DNA of 64,000 nucleotides from Bacteroidota bacterium (GCA_026391795.1 JAPLDI010000004.1:214068-278067), one strand, 5' to 3'. Positions 51,741-61,199 are shown, counted from the stretch's first letter. Notes: generated from the letters alone by a model not told the origin. A program made the numbers and translations.

Positions 51741-53101
51741 AAAAAAAACCTTCGTACCTCCTTTATCTCTTTTTTATAATTCTTACGGTTTCGGTTTGCC
51801 TTCATGTTTACAGTTTCTGGTTCGGGAATGCAATTCCTTTACCCGTGATGGCTGGTTCGCGCTGGTTTGTGATTGCGTTTGTGTTTCTGTATGCTGTCCG
51901 GAAAAAGTCGCTCACTACCTGGATTATGTTCAGCATGCTGGCAGGGGCGGAATTTGGCCATGATTTTCAGTCGGTGGCCATCCACCTGAACCTGATCAGC
52001 AAGATCTTCCTCAATCTGATCAAGACCATCATTGCACCGCTCCTTTTTGGCACACTGGTAGTCGGGATAGCCGGTCATTCCAACATCCGGCAGGTTGGCC
52101 GCATGGGATGGAAATCGATCCTCTATTTTGAGATCGTTTCCACCGTTGCCCTATTTATAGGCCTCCTGGCTATTAATGTCAGCAAAGCCGGGGTTGGTGT
52201 GATTCTTCCGGAAGCGATGGCAAAGGGAACGCTTCCCGAAGTTCCCAAACAAACCTGGGATCAGATCATTTTGCATGTATTTCCTGAAAACATTGCCAAA
52301 TCCATCGCCGAAGGCCAGGTGCTGCAGATCGTTATCTTCAGTATCCTTTTCGGGATTGCGGTTGCCCTTGTAAAAGAAAAATACCGCTTACCCATGGTAC
52401 GTTTTGCAGAATCGCTTTCGGAGGTGATGTTCAAGTTCACAAACATCATCATGTATTTTGCACCGTTTGCCGTGTTTGCCGCACTTGCTTACCGTGTCGG
52501 GCACATGGGCATCGGGATCCTGGTAAACCTCGGGCAGCTGCTGGGTACACTGTATATTGCGCTGATTCTTCTGATCCTGCTGGTATTCCTTCCCATCATG
52601 ATTCTGCTGAAAATCCCGATACGAAAGTTTATCAAGGCAGTCACAGAACCTGCCACACTGGCGTTCGCAACAACCAGCTCCGAGGCTGCGCTTCCCATCG
52701 CGATGGAGAACATGGAGCAATTCGGCGTTCCGCGCAAGATCGTTGCCTTTGTGATCCCGACAGGTTATAGTTTCAACCTCGACGGAACCACGCTATACCT
52801 TGCACTGGCCTCCATCTTTGTCGCCCAGATCGCCGGGATCCATCTCTCCTTCGAAACACAGCTGGTGATGATGGTTACATTAATGCTGACCAGCAAAGGC
52901 GTTGCCGGGGTTCCACGGGCCTCGCTTGTGATCCTCCTGGGTACGGCTACAAATTTTGGGCTTCCGGTATGGCCCATCTTCATCATCCTCGGTATCGACG
53001 AACTGATGGACATGGCCCGCACTGCGGTTAACGTGATCGGGAACTGCCTGGCCACGGTGGTTATTGCAAAATGGGAAGGGGAATTTAATCACTCCGCTTG
53101 A
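51737..53101 (+). CDS. Dicarboxylate/amino acid:cation symporter (DAACS family)
   Basis: 454 residues, inner membrane. It has the family HP1 serine-rich motif (ATTSSEAALPIAM), the binding region FVIPTGYSFNLDGTTLYLALASIF, HP2 (LTSKGVAGVPRASLVILLGTA) and helix 8 (IFIILGIDELMDMARTAVNVIGNCLATVVIAKWEGEF, with D and N/R residues that coordinate acidic substrates). It probably imports glutamate/aspartate or C4-dicarboxylates with H+ or Na+. About 60 extra N-terminal residues with two more hydrophobic segments precede the usual start. Its 3' end overlaps the convergent Kelch gene by 13 bases. Confidence 0.9.
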   Translation: MKKKPSYLLYLFFIILTVSVCLHVYSFWFGNAIPLPVMAGSRWFVIAFVFLYAVRKKSLTTWIMFSMLAGAEFGHDFQSVAIHLNLISKIFLNLIKTIIAPLLFGTLVVGIAGHSNIRQVGRMGWKSILYFEIVSTVALFIGLLAINVSKAGVGVILPEAMAKGTLPEVPKQTWDQIILHVFPENIAKSIAEGQVLQIVIFSILFGIAVALVKEKYRLPMVRFAESLSEVMFKFTNIIMYFAPFAVFAALAYRVGHMGIGILVNLGQLLGTLYIALILLILLVFLPIMILLKIPIRKFIKAVTEPATLAFATTSSEAALPIAMENMEQFGVPRKIVAFVIPTGYSFNLDGTTLYLALASIFVAQIAGIHLSFETQLVMMVTLMLTSKGVAGVPRASLVILLGTATNFGLPVWPIFIILGIDELMDMARTAVNVIGNCLATVVIAKWEGEFNHSA

Positions 53102-54195
53102 AAGATATCCACACTTGAAGTTATCTGTGTCCAGTTCATATCGATGACACCCCCCGCAAACAAAACGATATTCCCTGCTGAAGCAGCTGTCAGAGCCACT
53201 CTCGGGAAACTCAGCTTGGCAACGCTCCAATTGCCGGTATTCACATTGTAGATGTCAATCACATCATAAATCATGAATCCGTCGCCTCCTCCGGCGAACA
53301 GGATCAGATTCCCGACGCTAACCCCGGCCATAAAAAGCCGTGTCTTGCTGATGCGGGAAGTGGACCAGAGGCTGGTATTCATATCATAAATGTCAACAAC
53401 CCCGACAATGGAATCCTTATCATCACCGCCGGCAAACAGCACCTTGCCTCCTGCTGCCTCCGCCGTTATTCTCCCGCGTTTGGTACTCAGATGCTGAATC
53501 GTCCATTGTTCCGTCGAAGTATTGAAAATGTCCACTGCATCGGAATAGAGACCGGCACCATTTTCTCCGCCTGCGAAAAAGATCTTGTCCCGGCACCCTG
53601 TGCCGCAAGGGTAATCCCTCTTGGAGCTAAGGGGGCAGGTGGTCCATTGTCCTTTTGCGGAATTGTAAAGATCAACAATATCGCTATATCCGCTATTGCT
53701 CCACCCGCCTGCAAATGCCACAAAACCCCCGGCCGATCCCGCTGCAAAGTCAGTCCTCCCATCGCTGAGGTCCCCGGAGGACCATCCCCCGGTTGTCCCA
53801 TCATAGATGTCAACCCGTTTTGACTTCTGATTGTTCCCTAATGATCCACCCCCAATAAATAATTTGTTGCCTTCGGAAGCGGAAACAGCGCTGGCCCTTG
53901 CTTCGCCCAGCTGGGATACAGACCAGGTTCTCGTGGTGATATCGTAAATATCCACTGTTGAGAAATAAGTATGGGTATTGTCCACACCCCCGGCAAAGAG
54001 GATCCTGGTGCCGGCGGAACCACCGGCAGTGTACAACCTGGCCTGCGACAGGTTCGTACTTCCGAGGTAAACAATCTTTGAATAATTTGTTCCGGAAGAG
54101 GTCTGTTCATCCTTGTTTTTTTTACAGTTAGTAAAACAGGTCAGGAGAGCCGCTGAAACCATAATATTCATAAAAAGAACGGAGAATCGTTTCAT
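53089..54195 (-). CDS. Kelch-repeat lipoprotein, paralogue 1
   Basis: 368 residues. A signal peptide with lipobox (SAALLTCFTNCKKNK) leads to about seven Kelch-like blades of about 47 residues each, with the pattern FAGGxxxxxxxVDIYDxxTxxWxxxxLSxxRxxxAAxxxG (for example NLILFAGGGDGFMIYDVIDIYN). A closed beta-propeller is expected. Three near-identical-length paralogues stand in tandem on this strand. Its last codons overlap the convergent transporter gene. Likely an outer-membrane or periplasmic binding scaffold. Confidence 0.85.
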   Translation of the reverse strand: MKRFSVLFMNIMVSAALLTCFTNCKKNKDEQTSSGTNYSKIVYLGSTNLSQARLYTAGGSAGTRILFAGGVDNTHTYFSTVDIYDITTRTWSVSQLGEARASAVSASEGNKLFIGGGSLGNNQKSKRVDIYDGTTGGWSSGDLSDGRTDFAAGSAGGFVAFAGGWSNSGYSDIVDLYNSAKGQWTTCPLSSKRDYPCGTGCRDKIFFAGGENGAGLYSDAVDIFNTSTEQWTIQHLSTKRGRITAEAAGGKVLFAGGDDKDSIVGVVDIYDMNTSLWSTSRISKTRLFMAGVSVGNLILFAGGGDGFMIYDVIDIYNVNTGNWSVAKLSFPRVALTAASAGNIVLFAGGVIDMNWTQITSSVDIFQAE

Positions 54196-54247
54196 GGAAT
54201 GTTTTTAGAGATCAGGTGAGGGAATCAAAGATTAATTGTTGCAGAGA

Positions 54248-55354
54248 TTATTGTGCCTTAAATATATCCACGGTAGAAGTAACATCAGAAGAGTTCAGGG
54301 TCGTCAACCCTCCGCCGAAAAGGATCATATTCCCGGCAGCAACCGCAGACATGTATTTTCTCGGAGAACTTAATTTTGCAGTACTCCATTTTCCTGTTGT
54401 TACGTTATAAATATCGATTATGTCGGAAATAATAGAACCGTGCTCTCCCCCGGCAAACAGCACAAGGTTGCCTACCGAAACGGCAGACATTTCATCCCTC
54501 GGGGCACTTACCATGTCAGTAGTCCAGTGATTCGTATTCAGATCATAGATTTCTACCCGGCCAATGAGTGAAGCATCCTGAGGATCCCCGGTAAAAAACA
54601 CTTTACTGCCGGATGAGCAACCAACAACCATGCCTGTTTCAGTGCTTAACTGGGAAGATGACCATTGTGAATTTGTTGCATCAAAAACATCTACATCTTT
54701 CGAATAAATGGCATTTCCGATCATCCCGCCAGCAAAAAAAATCTTGTTCATGCAGGCGGTACCTCCCAGGTAAGACCGGGCACCGCTAAGATGGCTTGTT
54801 GTCTGTTCTCCCGTACCGGCGTTATAAATATCAACCACATCACTGTATCCCCCGGCATATCCGCCTGCAAACACCACTAAATTACCGGCAGCTGCAGCTG
54901 CAAGTACTCCCCTGGCCTGGCTGAGCACAGCGGAGGTCCATCCTCCGGTAGTTACATCGTAAATATCAACAGTGCCCGAATTTTGAGCTGAGCCCGCCAC
55001 CATTCCCCCTCCGAAAAAAACTTTATTCCCGGCAGCTGCAGCTGCAAGTCCAAACCTGCTTTCGCTCAGGTAGGAAACAGTCCAGTTTCCGGATACAATA
55101 TCATAGATATCAACCGTATTATAATCTGTATTTGGACCTTTAAAGCCACCGGCAAACAAGATCTTGTTACCTGCCGAAGAACCTGCAATGGAATACCTTG
55201 CCTGCGATAAATGGGTAGTTCCCAGGTATACTATCTTCGAATATTCAGTTGTGGGTGAAGTTGTTTCTTCCTTGCTTTTTTTGCAGGAAGCAGAACCTAA
55301 AAGCAATGCGATGGCAGGAATCAGGACTACTGAAACGGATGCGAATCGGTTCAT
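54248..55354 (-). CDS. Kelch-repeat lipoprotein, paralogue 2
   Basis: 368 residues with lipobox (IALLLGSASCKKSKEE), the shared linker TEYSKIVYLGTTHLSQARYSIAGSSAG and seven Kelch-like blades (KIFFAGGMIGNAIYSKDVDVFDATNSQW and others). Closest to paralogue 1 in the linker region. It lies 52 bases upstream of paralogue 1 and 8 bases downstream of paralogue 3, consistent with one transcript. Confidence 0.85.
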   Translation of the reverse strand: MNRFASVSVVLIPAIALLLGSASCKKSKEETTSPTTEYSKIVYLGTTHLSQARYSIAGSSAGNKILFAGGFKGPNTDYNTVDIYDIVSGNWTVSYLSESRFGLAAAAAGNKVFFGGGMVAGSAQNSGTVDIYDVTTGGWTSAVLSQARGVLAAAAAGNLVVFAGGYAGGYSDVVDIYNAGTGEQTTSHLSGARSYLGGTACMNKIFFAGGMIGNAIYSKDVDVFDATNSQWSSSQLSTETGMVVGCSSGSKVFFTGDPQDASLIGRVEIYDLNTNHWTTDMVSAPRDEMSAVSVGNLVLFAGGEHGSIISDIIDIYNVTTGKWSTAKLSSPRKYMSAVAAGNMILFGGGLTTLNSSDVTSTVDIFKAQ

Positions 55355-55362
55355 GGCGTTTG

Positions 55363-56466
55363 TTATTTTAAGGTGAACAAATCGGCAGTAGTGGTAACAT
55401 CAAGCGGGGTGACACCGTTTTTTCCGCCTGCAAAAAGAATCTTTGTATTGCTGGCCCCGGCAGCCAGGAACGCCCTTGACTCGCTCAGCAGATCAGTCGT
55501 CCAGGTGCCGTTAGCACTGTTATAGATGTCGACCACTTTTGACAGGGAGATGCCATTTCCGCCACCGGCAAATAAGATAAAATTTCCGGCTGATATCCCA
55601 CATAACCCCCCGGATGTAAATGTCAGCGAGGAAACTGACCACTGTCCCGTGGTGATATCATAAATATCAACTTTGCCCGAAAAAGTATTTATTGTTTTGT
55701 AACCACCGGCGAACAGCACTTTATTTCCGGATGCCGCGGAAGCAAGGTTAAAACGTGCTTCGCTTAATTGAGTCGCTGACCATATCCCGGTGCTCAGATC
55801 GTAAATGTCGACCACATCGGATGCGCCATTTGCATTATATCCTCCGGCAAAAAACACCTTATTACCAAGAGCGGTGGCCGTGAGAAAAGCCCTTGGTACA
55901 CTCAGGTGCCCTGGACTCCGCGTTAAAGTAGTGGCATCGAAAATATCCACCTGATCAACGTAAGCATTCACATCGGGAGCACCCCCGGCGAAAAACACTT
56001 TATTACCTGCTGCAACCGCTGCCAGGTAATAACGGGGTGACGACAATGCCTGGTATTTCCACAAACCGGTTCCGATGTTGTAGATGTCAACCATGCCGGA
56101 AGGACCGTTAGCATCATTGCCGCCGCCGACCCAGATCGTATTACCGGTACCTGCCGCCGCCAGGTTTCCCCTTGGGCTACTCAGGGATGAAGTGCTCCAT
56201 TGACCGGTTAGTACATCGTAGATATCCACTTTAGCAGACAGGCTCCCTGCCGGTCCGTTTCCGCCGGCAAAGAGGATTTTGGTCCCTGCGGAGGCAGCGG
56301 CCAGGTTCCATCTTGCTTCGGAAAGGTTTGTATTGCCCGAATATTCCACTTTAGAATAAACGGTTGATGGTTGTATATCGGAAGTATGCTTTTTACACCC
56401 GGTGAAAATCAGGAGAAGCATGGGAAAAAATAAAATTCCGGTGAAAATCAGGGTTCTTGCTTTCAT
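55363..56466 (-). CDS. Kelch-repeat lipoprotein, paralogue 3
   Basis: 367 residues: signal peptide and lipobox (FFPMLLLIFTGCKKHTSD), linker VYSKVEYSGNTNLSEARW, then seven Kelch-like blades (KVFFAGGYNANGASDVVDIYDLSTGIW is a clear example). It is first in transcription order of the three and more divergent in the linker. Equal length and collinearity with paralogues 1 and 2 indicate whole-gene tandem duplication rather than blade loss or gain. Confidence 0.85.
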   Translation of the reverse strand: MKARTLIFTGILFFPMLLLIFTGCKKHTSDIQPSTVYSKVEYSGNTNLSEARWNLAAASAGTKILFAGGNGPAGSLSAKVDIYDVLTGQWSTSSLSSPRGNLAAAGTGNTIWVGGGNDANGPSGMVDIYNIGTGLWKYQALSSPRYYLAAVAAGNKVFFAGGAPDVNAYVDQVDIFDATTLTRSPGHLSVPRAFLTATALGNKVFFAGGYNANGASDVVDIYDLSTGIWSATQLSEARFNLASAASGNKVLFAGGYKTINTFSGKVDIYDITTGQWSVSSLTFTSGGLCGISAGNFILFAGGGNGISLSKVVDIYNSANGTWTTDLLSESRAFLAAGASNTKILFAGGKNGVTPLDVTTTADLFTLK

Positions 56467-56562
56467 AAGCCTTACTTATTAAAAAGACATCTGAAAAACG
56501 GAAAGTGCAGTAAGGAAAGAAATGGTTTCTTTCCCTTTCATGGTGCAATATAGTAAATTTTC

Positions 56563-58395
56563 TTAACCATTGCCAGACAGCAGAGCCTGGCGATGTTTTT
56601 TCCATGCCGATAACCACCCTGGCACTGCGTCCCTGAGGATGATCACAACCGATGCCATGATCACCAGCGTGAGCGTGAGGTTGAGAATCCCGTTGACCCT
56701 CGTGGCAGCGTTGGCCAGCTGCGGGAGATAGATACCTTTCATGTTAAGGATTCCGGCTATGAAGGTGGTGATCCCGACAAATACAAGGGGAATAATGGTG
56801 ACCCAGGCATACCGTACCTTTCCCCGGTTGATGATGTAAGAAGTTCCGATGGTGAGCGCTATCGTCGCAAGCAACTGGTTTGCCGTCCCGAACATCGGCC
56901 AGATCGTGGCAACACTTCCGGTGTAGATAAAATAACCCCAGAATATTACCACGATGGCACTGGCAAAGAGATTTCCCGGGAGCCAGTTTGCGCGGGTGAA
57001 GGGTTTGAAGATTTTTCCCAGGCTTTCCTGCAGGATGAAACGGGCAATACGGGTTCCGGCATCAATGGTGGTGAGGATGAACAGTGCCTCAAACATGATC
57101 GCAAAATGATACCAGTACGACATCAGGTTTTTCAGTCCGGGAATGGAGGAAAAGATCTGTGCCATCCCAACAGCCAGGGAAACCGCACCCCCTGTCCTGC
57201 CTGCCACTTTTTCCCCTACTTCTGCCGAAAGCCTTGGAAGGTCGGAGTCAGTAAATCCCATGGCATGCAGTTGCGGCAGGATCTGGTTGAATTTTTCAGG
57301 CGAGACATTGATCTGGAAATAATCGAGCGGGAACAAACTGGAAGCCGCGATAAGGGCAAGCACACTGACGACTCCTTCCGCCAGCATGGACCCAACCGCG
57401 ATGACTTTAATGTGTGATTCCTGCATGATCATCTTTGGGGTCGTTCCGGAGCTGACCAGCGAATGAAATCCCGAGATGGCCCCGCAGGCAATGGTGATGA
57501 ACAGGTAGGGAAATAACGTTCCCGGAATCACCGGTCCGCCGCCCCAGACATACGCAGTAAAGGCCGGCATTTTCAGGGTAGGGGCGACAATGATAATGCC
57601 AACGGCCAGCATGGCGATGACCCCGAGTTTCATGATCGAACTTAGATAGTCTCGCGGAGAGAGCAGCAGCCACACAGGAAGCACCGATGCAAAGAACCCA
57701 TAACCTGCCAGCAGGATGGTCAGGGTCTTACGGTCGAAATTAAACCAGGAAGCAAATGGTGAGGACGGGATATATTTTCCGAAGATGACCGCTCCCGTGA
57801 GCAGGATAACCCCCATCACGGTGGCCTCCACGGTTTTCCCTTTCCGGAACCTGAACATCCAGATTCCCATGAACAGGGCAATCGGGATCGTGGAGGCAAT
57901 GGTGAAGGTTCCCCAGGAACTCTCCGACAGGGAATTTACTACTACCATCCCCAATCCGGCAAGAGCCACGATGATGATCAGAAATGTTGCTACCGATGTG
58001 GTGATGGTGCTGGTTACTTTTCCGATCTCTGCACGGGCAATCTCTGCCAGTGATTTTCCGTCGTGGCGGATCGAAGCGGTGAGAATGACGAAATCATGCA
58101 CCGAACCAGCCATTACCGCACCGATCACCATCCACAGAAAACCGGGAAAATATCCGAACTGACAGGCAAGCACGGGTCCTACAAGGGGCCCGGCACCGGC
58201 AATGGCAGCAAAGTGGTGACCGAAAAGCACCCACTTGCTCATCGGGTAATAATTCTGCCCGTCAAACAACCGCCCCGCAGGTGTGGGCAGCGAATCGTTC
58301 AGTGTCAGTACTTTGGCGGCGATAAAAGAAAAGTAAAAACGGTAGGCAAGGACAAAAATGGCGATCGCCGTGATCACCAGCGGCATTGCATTCAT
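56563..58395 (-). CDS. cstA: CstA-family carbon-starvation transporter
   Basis: 610 residues from the ATG at 58395, an inner-membrane protein with more than 15 hydrophobic segments. CstA signatures are clear: [63 protein letters not shown] and [16 protein letters not shown]. Characterised family members import peptides or pyruvate. At 610 residues it is in the size range of shorter CstA forms. The ORF-track TTG at 58416 falls inside a minus-strand -7 promoter box, so I reject it. It is divergent from the second nuo operon. Confidence 0.92.
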   Translation of the reverse strand: MNAMPLVITAIAIFVLAYRFYFSFIAAKVLTLNDSLPTPAGRLFDGQNYYPMSKWVLFGHHFAAIAGAGPLVGPVLACQFGYFPGFLWMVIGAVMAGSVHDFVILTASIRHDGKSLAEIARAEIGKVTSTITTSVATFLIIIVALAGLGMVVVNSLSESSWGTFTIASTIPIALFMGIWMFRFRKGKTVEATVMGVILLTGAVIFGKYIPSSPFASWFNFDRKTLTILLAGYGFFASVLPVWLLLSPRDYLSSIMKLGVIAMLAVGIIIVAPTLKMPAFTAYVWGGGPVIPGTLFPYLFITIACGAISGFHSLVSSGTTPKMIMQESHIKVIAVGSMLAEGVVSVLALIAASSLFPLDYFQINVSPEKFNQILPQLHAMGFTDSDLPRLSAEVGEKVAGRTGGAVSLAVGMAQIFSSIPGLKNLMSYWYHFAIMFEALFILTTIDAGTRIARFILQESLGKIFKPFTRANWLPGNLFASAIVVIFWGYFIYTGSVATIWPMFGTANQLLATIALTIGTSYIINRGKVRYAWVTIIPLVFVGITTFIAGILNMKGIYLPQLANAATRVNGILNLTLTLVIMASVVIILRDAVPGWLSAWKKHRQALLSGNG

Positions 58396-58413
58396 CGAGG
58401 TGTGTTGGGAGCC

Positions 58414-58421
58414 CAAATTTA
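58414..58421 (-). promoter_or_regulatory. -7 promoter element for cstA
   Basis: Read on the minus strand the sequence is TAAATTTG, a match to TAnnTTTG. Transcription would start near 58410, leaving about 15 bases before the ATG at 58395. It lies about 40 bases from the divergent nuoA promoter box. Confidence 0.5.
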
Positions 58422-58461
58422 TTTATTTTTGGTCAACCCCGGGGCCTTTTCAAAAAAAAGA

Positions 58462-58469
58462 TATCTTTG
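58462..58469 (+). promoter_or_regulatory. -7 promoter element of second nuo operon
   Basis: TATCTTTG is a full match to TAnnTTTG, with a predicted start near 58473 and a short AT-rich leader of about 16 bases before the ATG at 58489. No -33 TTTG was found at the expected distance. Confidence 0.55.
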
Positions 58470-58488
58470 TAAAGAATAATTCTAAATT

Positions 58489-58869
58489 ATGGATCGCTCT
58501 TTTTTCTCGTCGGATTATCTCCCGATCCTCATACAGTCAGTGGTGGCATTCGGATTCGTTGCCATTACCATGACAGTCACCCATTTTATCGGTGGAAAAC
58601 GTAAAAAAATTCATACGCTGAGAAAAGAGGAAAACTTTGAGTGCGGAATCGAAATCAAAGGAAATGCAAGGTTCCCGTTCTCCGTTCAGTATTTCCTGAT
58701 CGCGATCCTGTTTGTGTTGTTCGATGTGGAAATCATTTTTTTCTATCCGTGGGCGATCAACTTCAAGGAATTCGGCTGGGAAGGTTTTTTTGAGATGTTG
58801 CTGTTCCTTGGATTCCTGCTGTTCGGATTTTATTACATCATAAAGAAAAAAGCCCTCGATTGGGACTGA
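58489..58869 (+). CDS. nuoA: NADH-quinone oxidoreductase subunit A (locus 2)
   Basis: 126 residues, ND3-type. The conserved loop KEENFECGIEIKGNARF contains the ND3 cysteine, and FLIAILFVLFDVEIIFFYPWAINFKEF has the acidic residues. It differs widely from the locus 1 NuoA outside these motifs, so the two loci are old paralogues or separately acquired rather than a recent duplication. First gene of a nuoABCDEFG run that continues beyond the window. Confidence 0.96.
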   Translation: MDRSFFSSDYLPILIQSVVAFGFVAITMTVTHFIGGKRKKIHTLRKEENFECGIEIKGNARFPFSVQYFLIAILFVLFDVEIIFFYPWAINFKEFGWEGFFEMLLFLGFLLFGFYYIIKKKALDWD

Positions 58870-58925
58870 TAAGCTGATGAGTTGATGAGTTGATGAGTTG
58901 ATGAGTTGATGAGTTAGTGAGTTAT
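58870..58925. repeat. Tandem GATGAGTT repeat between nuoA and nuoB
   Basis: Five near-perfect tandem copies of an 8-10 base unit (GATGAGTT/TGATGAGT, 58876-58920) fill the spacer and end 10 bases before the nuoB ATG. It is inside an operon and could change length by slippage. No promoter box was seen. Confidence 0.75.
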
Positions 58926-58934
58926 TGAGATGAA

Positions 58935-59483
58935 ATGGAAGCAGCGAAATACATAAAAGTTGATCCTCCTGAAGGTTATTCTTCACCGGGACTTTTCGCC
59001 ACAACGTTCGACAGGGTTGTAGGGCTGGCACGGAAGAACTCCATCTGGCCATTGCCGTTTGCCACTTCCTGTTGCGGGATCGAGTTTATGGCGACGATGG
59101 GAGCGCATTATGACCTGGGAAGGTTTGGTGCGGAGCGGCTCAGTTTCAGTCCCCGGCAGGCCGATCTGCTGATGGTGATGGGAACCATCGCGAAAAAGAT
59201 GGCACCTGTCGTCCAGCAGGTATATGTACAGATGGCCGAGCCCCGCTGGGTGATCGCTGTAGGCGCATGTGCGGCAAGCGGCGGGATCTTTGATACCTAC
59301 AGCGTTTTGCAGGGGATCGACCGGATTGTCCCGGTTGATGTGTATGTGCCCGGATGCCCTCCGCGTCCCGAACAGATCATCGACGGATTTATGAAAGTGC
59401 AGGAACTGGTCGGGCAGGAATCGCTCCGAAGAAGATATTCAAAAGAATACAAAGACTTACTGGAAAGTTACGGAATCCGTTAA
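58935..59483 (+). CDS. nuoB: NADH-quinone oxidoreductase subunit B (locus 2)
   Basis: 182 residues carrying cluster N2. Cys ligands in [18 protein letters not shown] and PGCPPRPEQ are intact. Compared with locus 1 the substitutions are spread over the whole length (for example [14 protein letters not shown] versus [14 protein letters not shown]), supporting separate lineages. The word-repeat spacer ends just before its start. Confidence 0.96.
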   Translation: MEAAKYIKVDPPEGYSSPGLFATTFDRVVGLARKNSIWPLPFATSCCGIEFMATMGAHYDLGRFGAERLSFSPRQADLLMVMGTIAKKMAPVVQQVYVQMAEPRWVIAVGACAASGGIFDTYSVLQGIDRIVPVDVYVPGCPPRPEQIIDGFMKVQELVGQESLRRRYSKEYKDLLESYGIR

Positions 59484-59499
59484 CAGGTTCGCTATTTCA

Positions 59500-59994
59500 A
59501 TGGATAATGCATTCATCACCGGCAAACTGAAAACACGCTTCACAGAGGATATCCTTTCTGTTGATGAAAAGGGCGACATGCTTACGGTAACGGTTAACCG
59601 GAAAGTGATCCATGAGGTGATACGGTTCCTGAAAGAAAATGAATCGCTTGGATTTACCTTTCTCACGACCCTTTGCGGCATTCATTACCCGGAACAGGAA
59701 TTACAGCTCGGGGTGGTTTATCACCTGCACCGGTTTTCGGAAAACACGCGGATACTGGTAAAAACATTTATCCCCCTGGATAATCCGGTGGTTCCGACGG
59801 TTACGGACGTGTTCTCTGCTGCCAACTGGATGGAACGGGAAACGTTTGATTTTTACGGGATCATTTTCGAGGGTCACCCCAACCTCAAAAGGATCCTGAA
59901 TGTTGAATACCTTGATTATTTTCCTTTGCGGAAGGAATACCCGCTCGAAGACCCGACACGGGAAGACAAGGATAACCGGTTTTTCGGAAGATGA
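59500..59994 (+). CDS. nuoC: NADH-quinone oxidoreductase subunit C (locus 2)
   Basis: 164 residues with the 30-kDa signature NWMERETFDFYGIIFEGHPNLKRIL and a C-terminal FPLRKEYPLEDPTRED that is longer than in locus 1. The peripheral arm connection is the same role. Its stop overlaps the nuoD start by four bases. Confidence 0.95.
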   Translation: MDNAFITGKLKTRFTEDILSVDEKGDMLTVTVNRKVIHEVIRFLKENESLGFTFLTTLCGIHYPEQELQLGVVYHLHRFSENTRILVKTFIPLDNPVVPTVTDVFSAANWMERETFDFYGIIFEGHPNLKRILNVEYLDYFPLRKEYPLEDPTREDKDNRFFGR

Positions 59995-61163
59995 ACGACA
60001 ACCTTTATACAACGCTGAACCTTGGTCCCACGCACCCGGCCACGCATGGGATATTTCAGAATGTGCTTACGCTCGACGGGGAGAAGATCATCGATACCGA
60101 ACAGACCATCGGATACATTCACCGTGCTTTTGAAAAGATTGCCGAACATCGGCCCTTCTACCAGGTCACGACTCTGACCGACCGGATGAATTACTGCTCT
60201 TCTCCGATAAACAACATCGGGTGGCACATGGCAGTGGAAAAACTTTTGGGTATCAAAACAACGAAAAGGGTCGACTACATGCGGATCATCCTCATGGAAC
60301 TCGCCAGGATTACTGATCACCTTGTCTGCAACAGCATCATCGGGGTCGACAGCGGGGCCCTTACCGGCTTTATATACGTGTTCCAGGAACGGGAAAAAGT
60401 GTATGAGATCTATGAGCTTCTCTGCGGGGCACGGCTTACCACCAATGTGGGCCGGATCGGAGGTTTTGAGCGTGATTTTTCGCCCGAGGTAATAAAAAGA
60501 ATCTACGAATTCCTCAATCATCTTCCGAAAGTCTTGCGGCAATTTGAGAAGCTCCTCCTGAGGAACCGGATCTTCATGGACCGGACCATAAAAGTAGGTC
60601 CCATTTCAGCTGAAAGAGCACAGAACTACGGGTTTTCCGGTCCAAACCTCCGCGCAGCCGGGGTTGATTACGACGTGAGGGTTACCAGTCCTTACAGTTC
60701 TTACGATGACTTCGATTTTACCATTCCGGTGGGGACCCAGGGCGATACGTACGACCGATTCTGTGTAAGGCAGGAAGAAGTGTGGCAGAGTCTGAAACTG
60801 ATCCGAAATGCCCTGGATAATCTCCCGGAAGGGAAGTATTTTGTAGATGTTCCCGGGTTCTACCTTCCGCCGAAAGAAGATGTTTACAATAAAATGGAAG
60901 CACTGATCTGGCATTTCAAGATCGTAATGGGAGAGATTGGCGCCCCGGTGGGGGAGATCTATCATTCGGTTGAAGCTGCAAACGGGGAGCTTGGATTTTA
61001 CCTGGTCAGCGATGGCGGAAGAACCCCTTACCGGCTCCATTTCCGGCGGCCCTGTTTTATCTATTACCAGGCATTGCCGGAGATGGTCAAAGGCGGGGTA
61101 TTGTCGGATGCAATCCTGACCATGAGCAGCATGAATGTGATTGCAGGGGAGTTGGATGGCTAA
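59991..61163 (+). CDS. nuoD: NADH-quinone oxidoreductase subunit D (locus 2)
   Basis: 390 residues, 49-kDa type. The quinone loop reads GPTHPATHGIFQNVLTLDG and the Tyr-containing segment LTDRMNYCSSPINN; both key residues (His and Tyr) are kept, although the surroundings differ from locus 1 ([22 protein letters not shown]). An insertion near residues 285-300 (GFYLPPKEDVYNKMEAL) is not in locus 1. Translation is coupled to nuoC. Confidence 0.96.
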   Translation: MNDNLYTTLNLGPTHPATHGIFQNVLTLDGEKIIDTEQTIGYIHRAFEKIAEHRPFYQVTTLTDRMNYCSSPINNIGWHMAVEKLLGIKTTKRVDYMRIILMELARITDHLVCNSIIGVDSGALTGFIYVFQEREKVYEIYELLCGARLTTNVGRIGGFERDFSPEVIKRIYEFLNHLPKVLRQFEKLLLRNRIFMDRTIKVGPISAERAQNYGFSGPNLRAAGVDYDVRVTSPYSSYDDFDFTIPVGTQGDTYDRFCVRQEEVWQSLKLIRNALDNLPEGKYFVDVPGFYLPPKEDVYNKMEALIWHFKIVMGEIGAPVGEIYHSVEAANGELGFYLVSDGGRTPYRLHFRRPCFIYYQALPEMVKGGVLSDAILTMSSMNVIAGELDG

Positions 61164-61199
61164 AAGAATTACGAATCAGGAATTAGGAATTACGAATGG
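61164..61199. repeat. GAATTACGAAT-type repeat at nuoD-nuoE junction
   Basis: GAATTACGAATCAGGAATTAGGAATTACGAATG holds three related 7-11 base units. The nuoE ATG at 61196 is formed at the edge of the last unit, so the repeat sets the translation start context. Confidence 0.7.

Noticed and set aside
30885-56466. Defence island or prophage in the accessory region
   Set aside because: No nuclease, methylase, integrase, transposase, reverse transcriptase or phage structural gene was recognised. The contents are envelope proteins.
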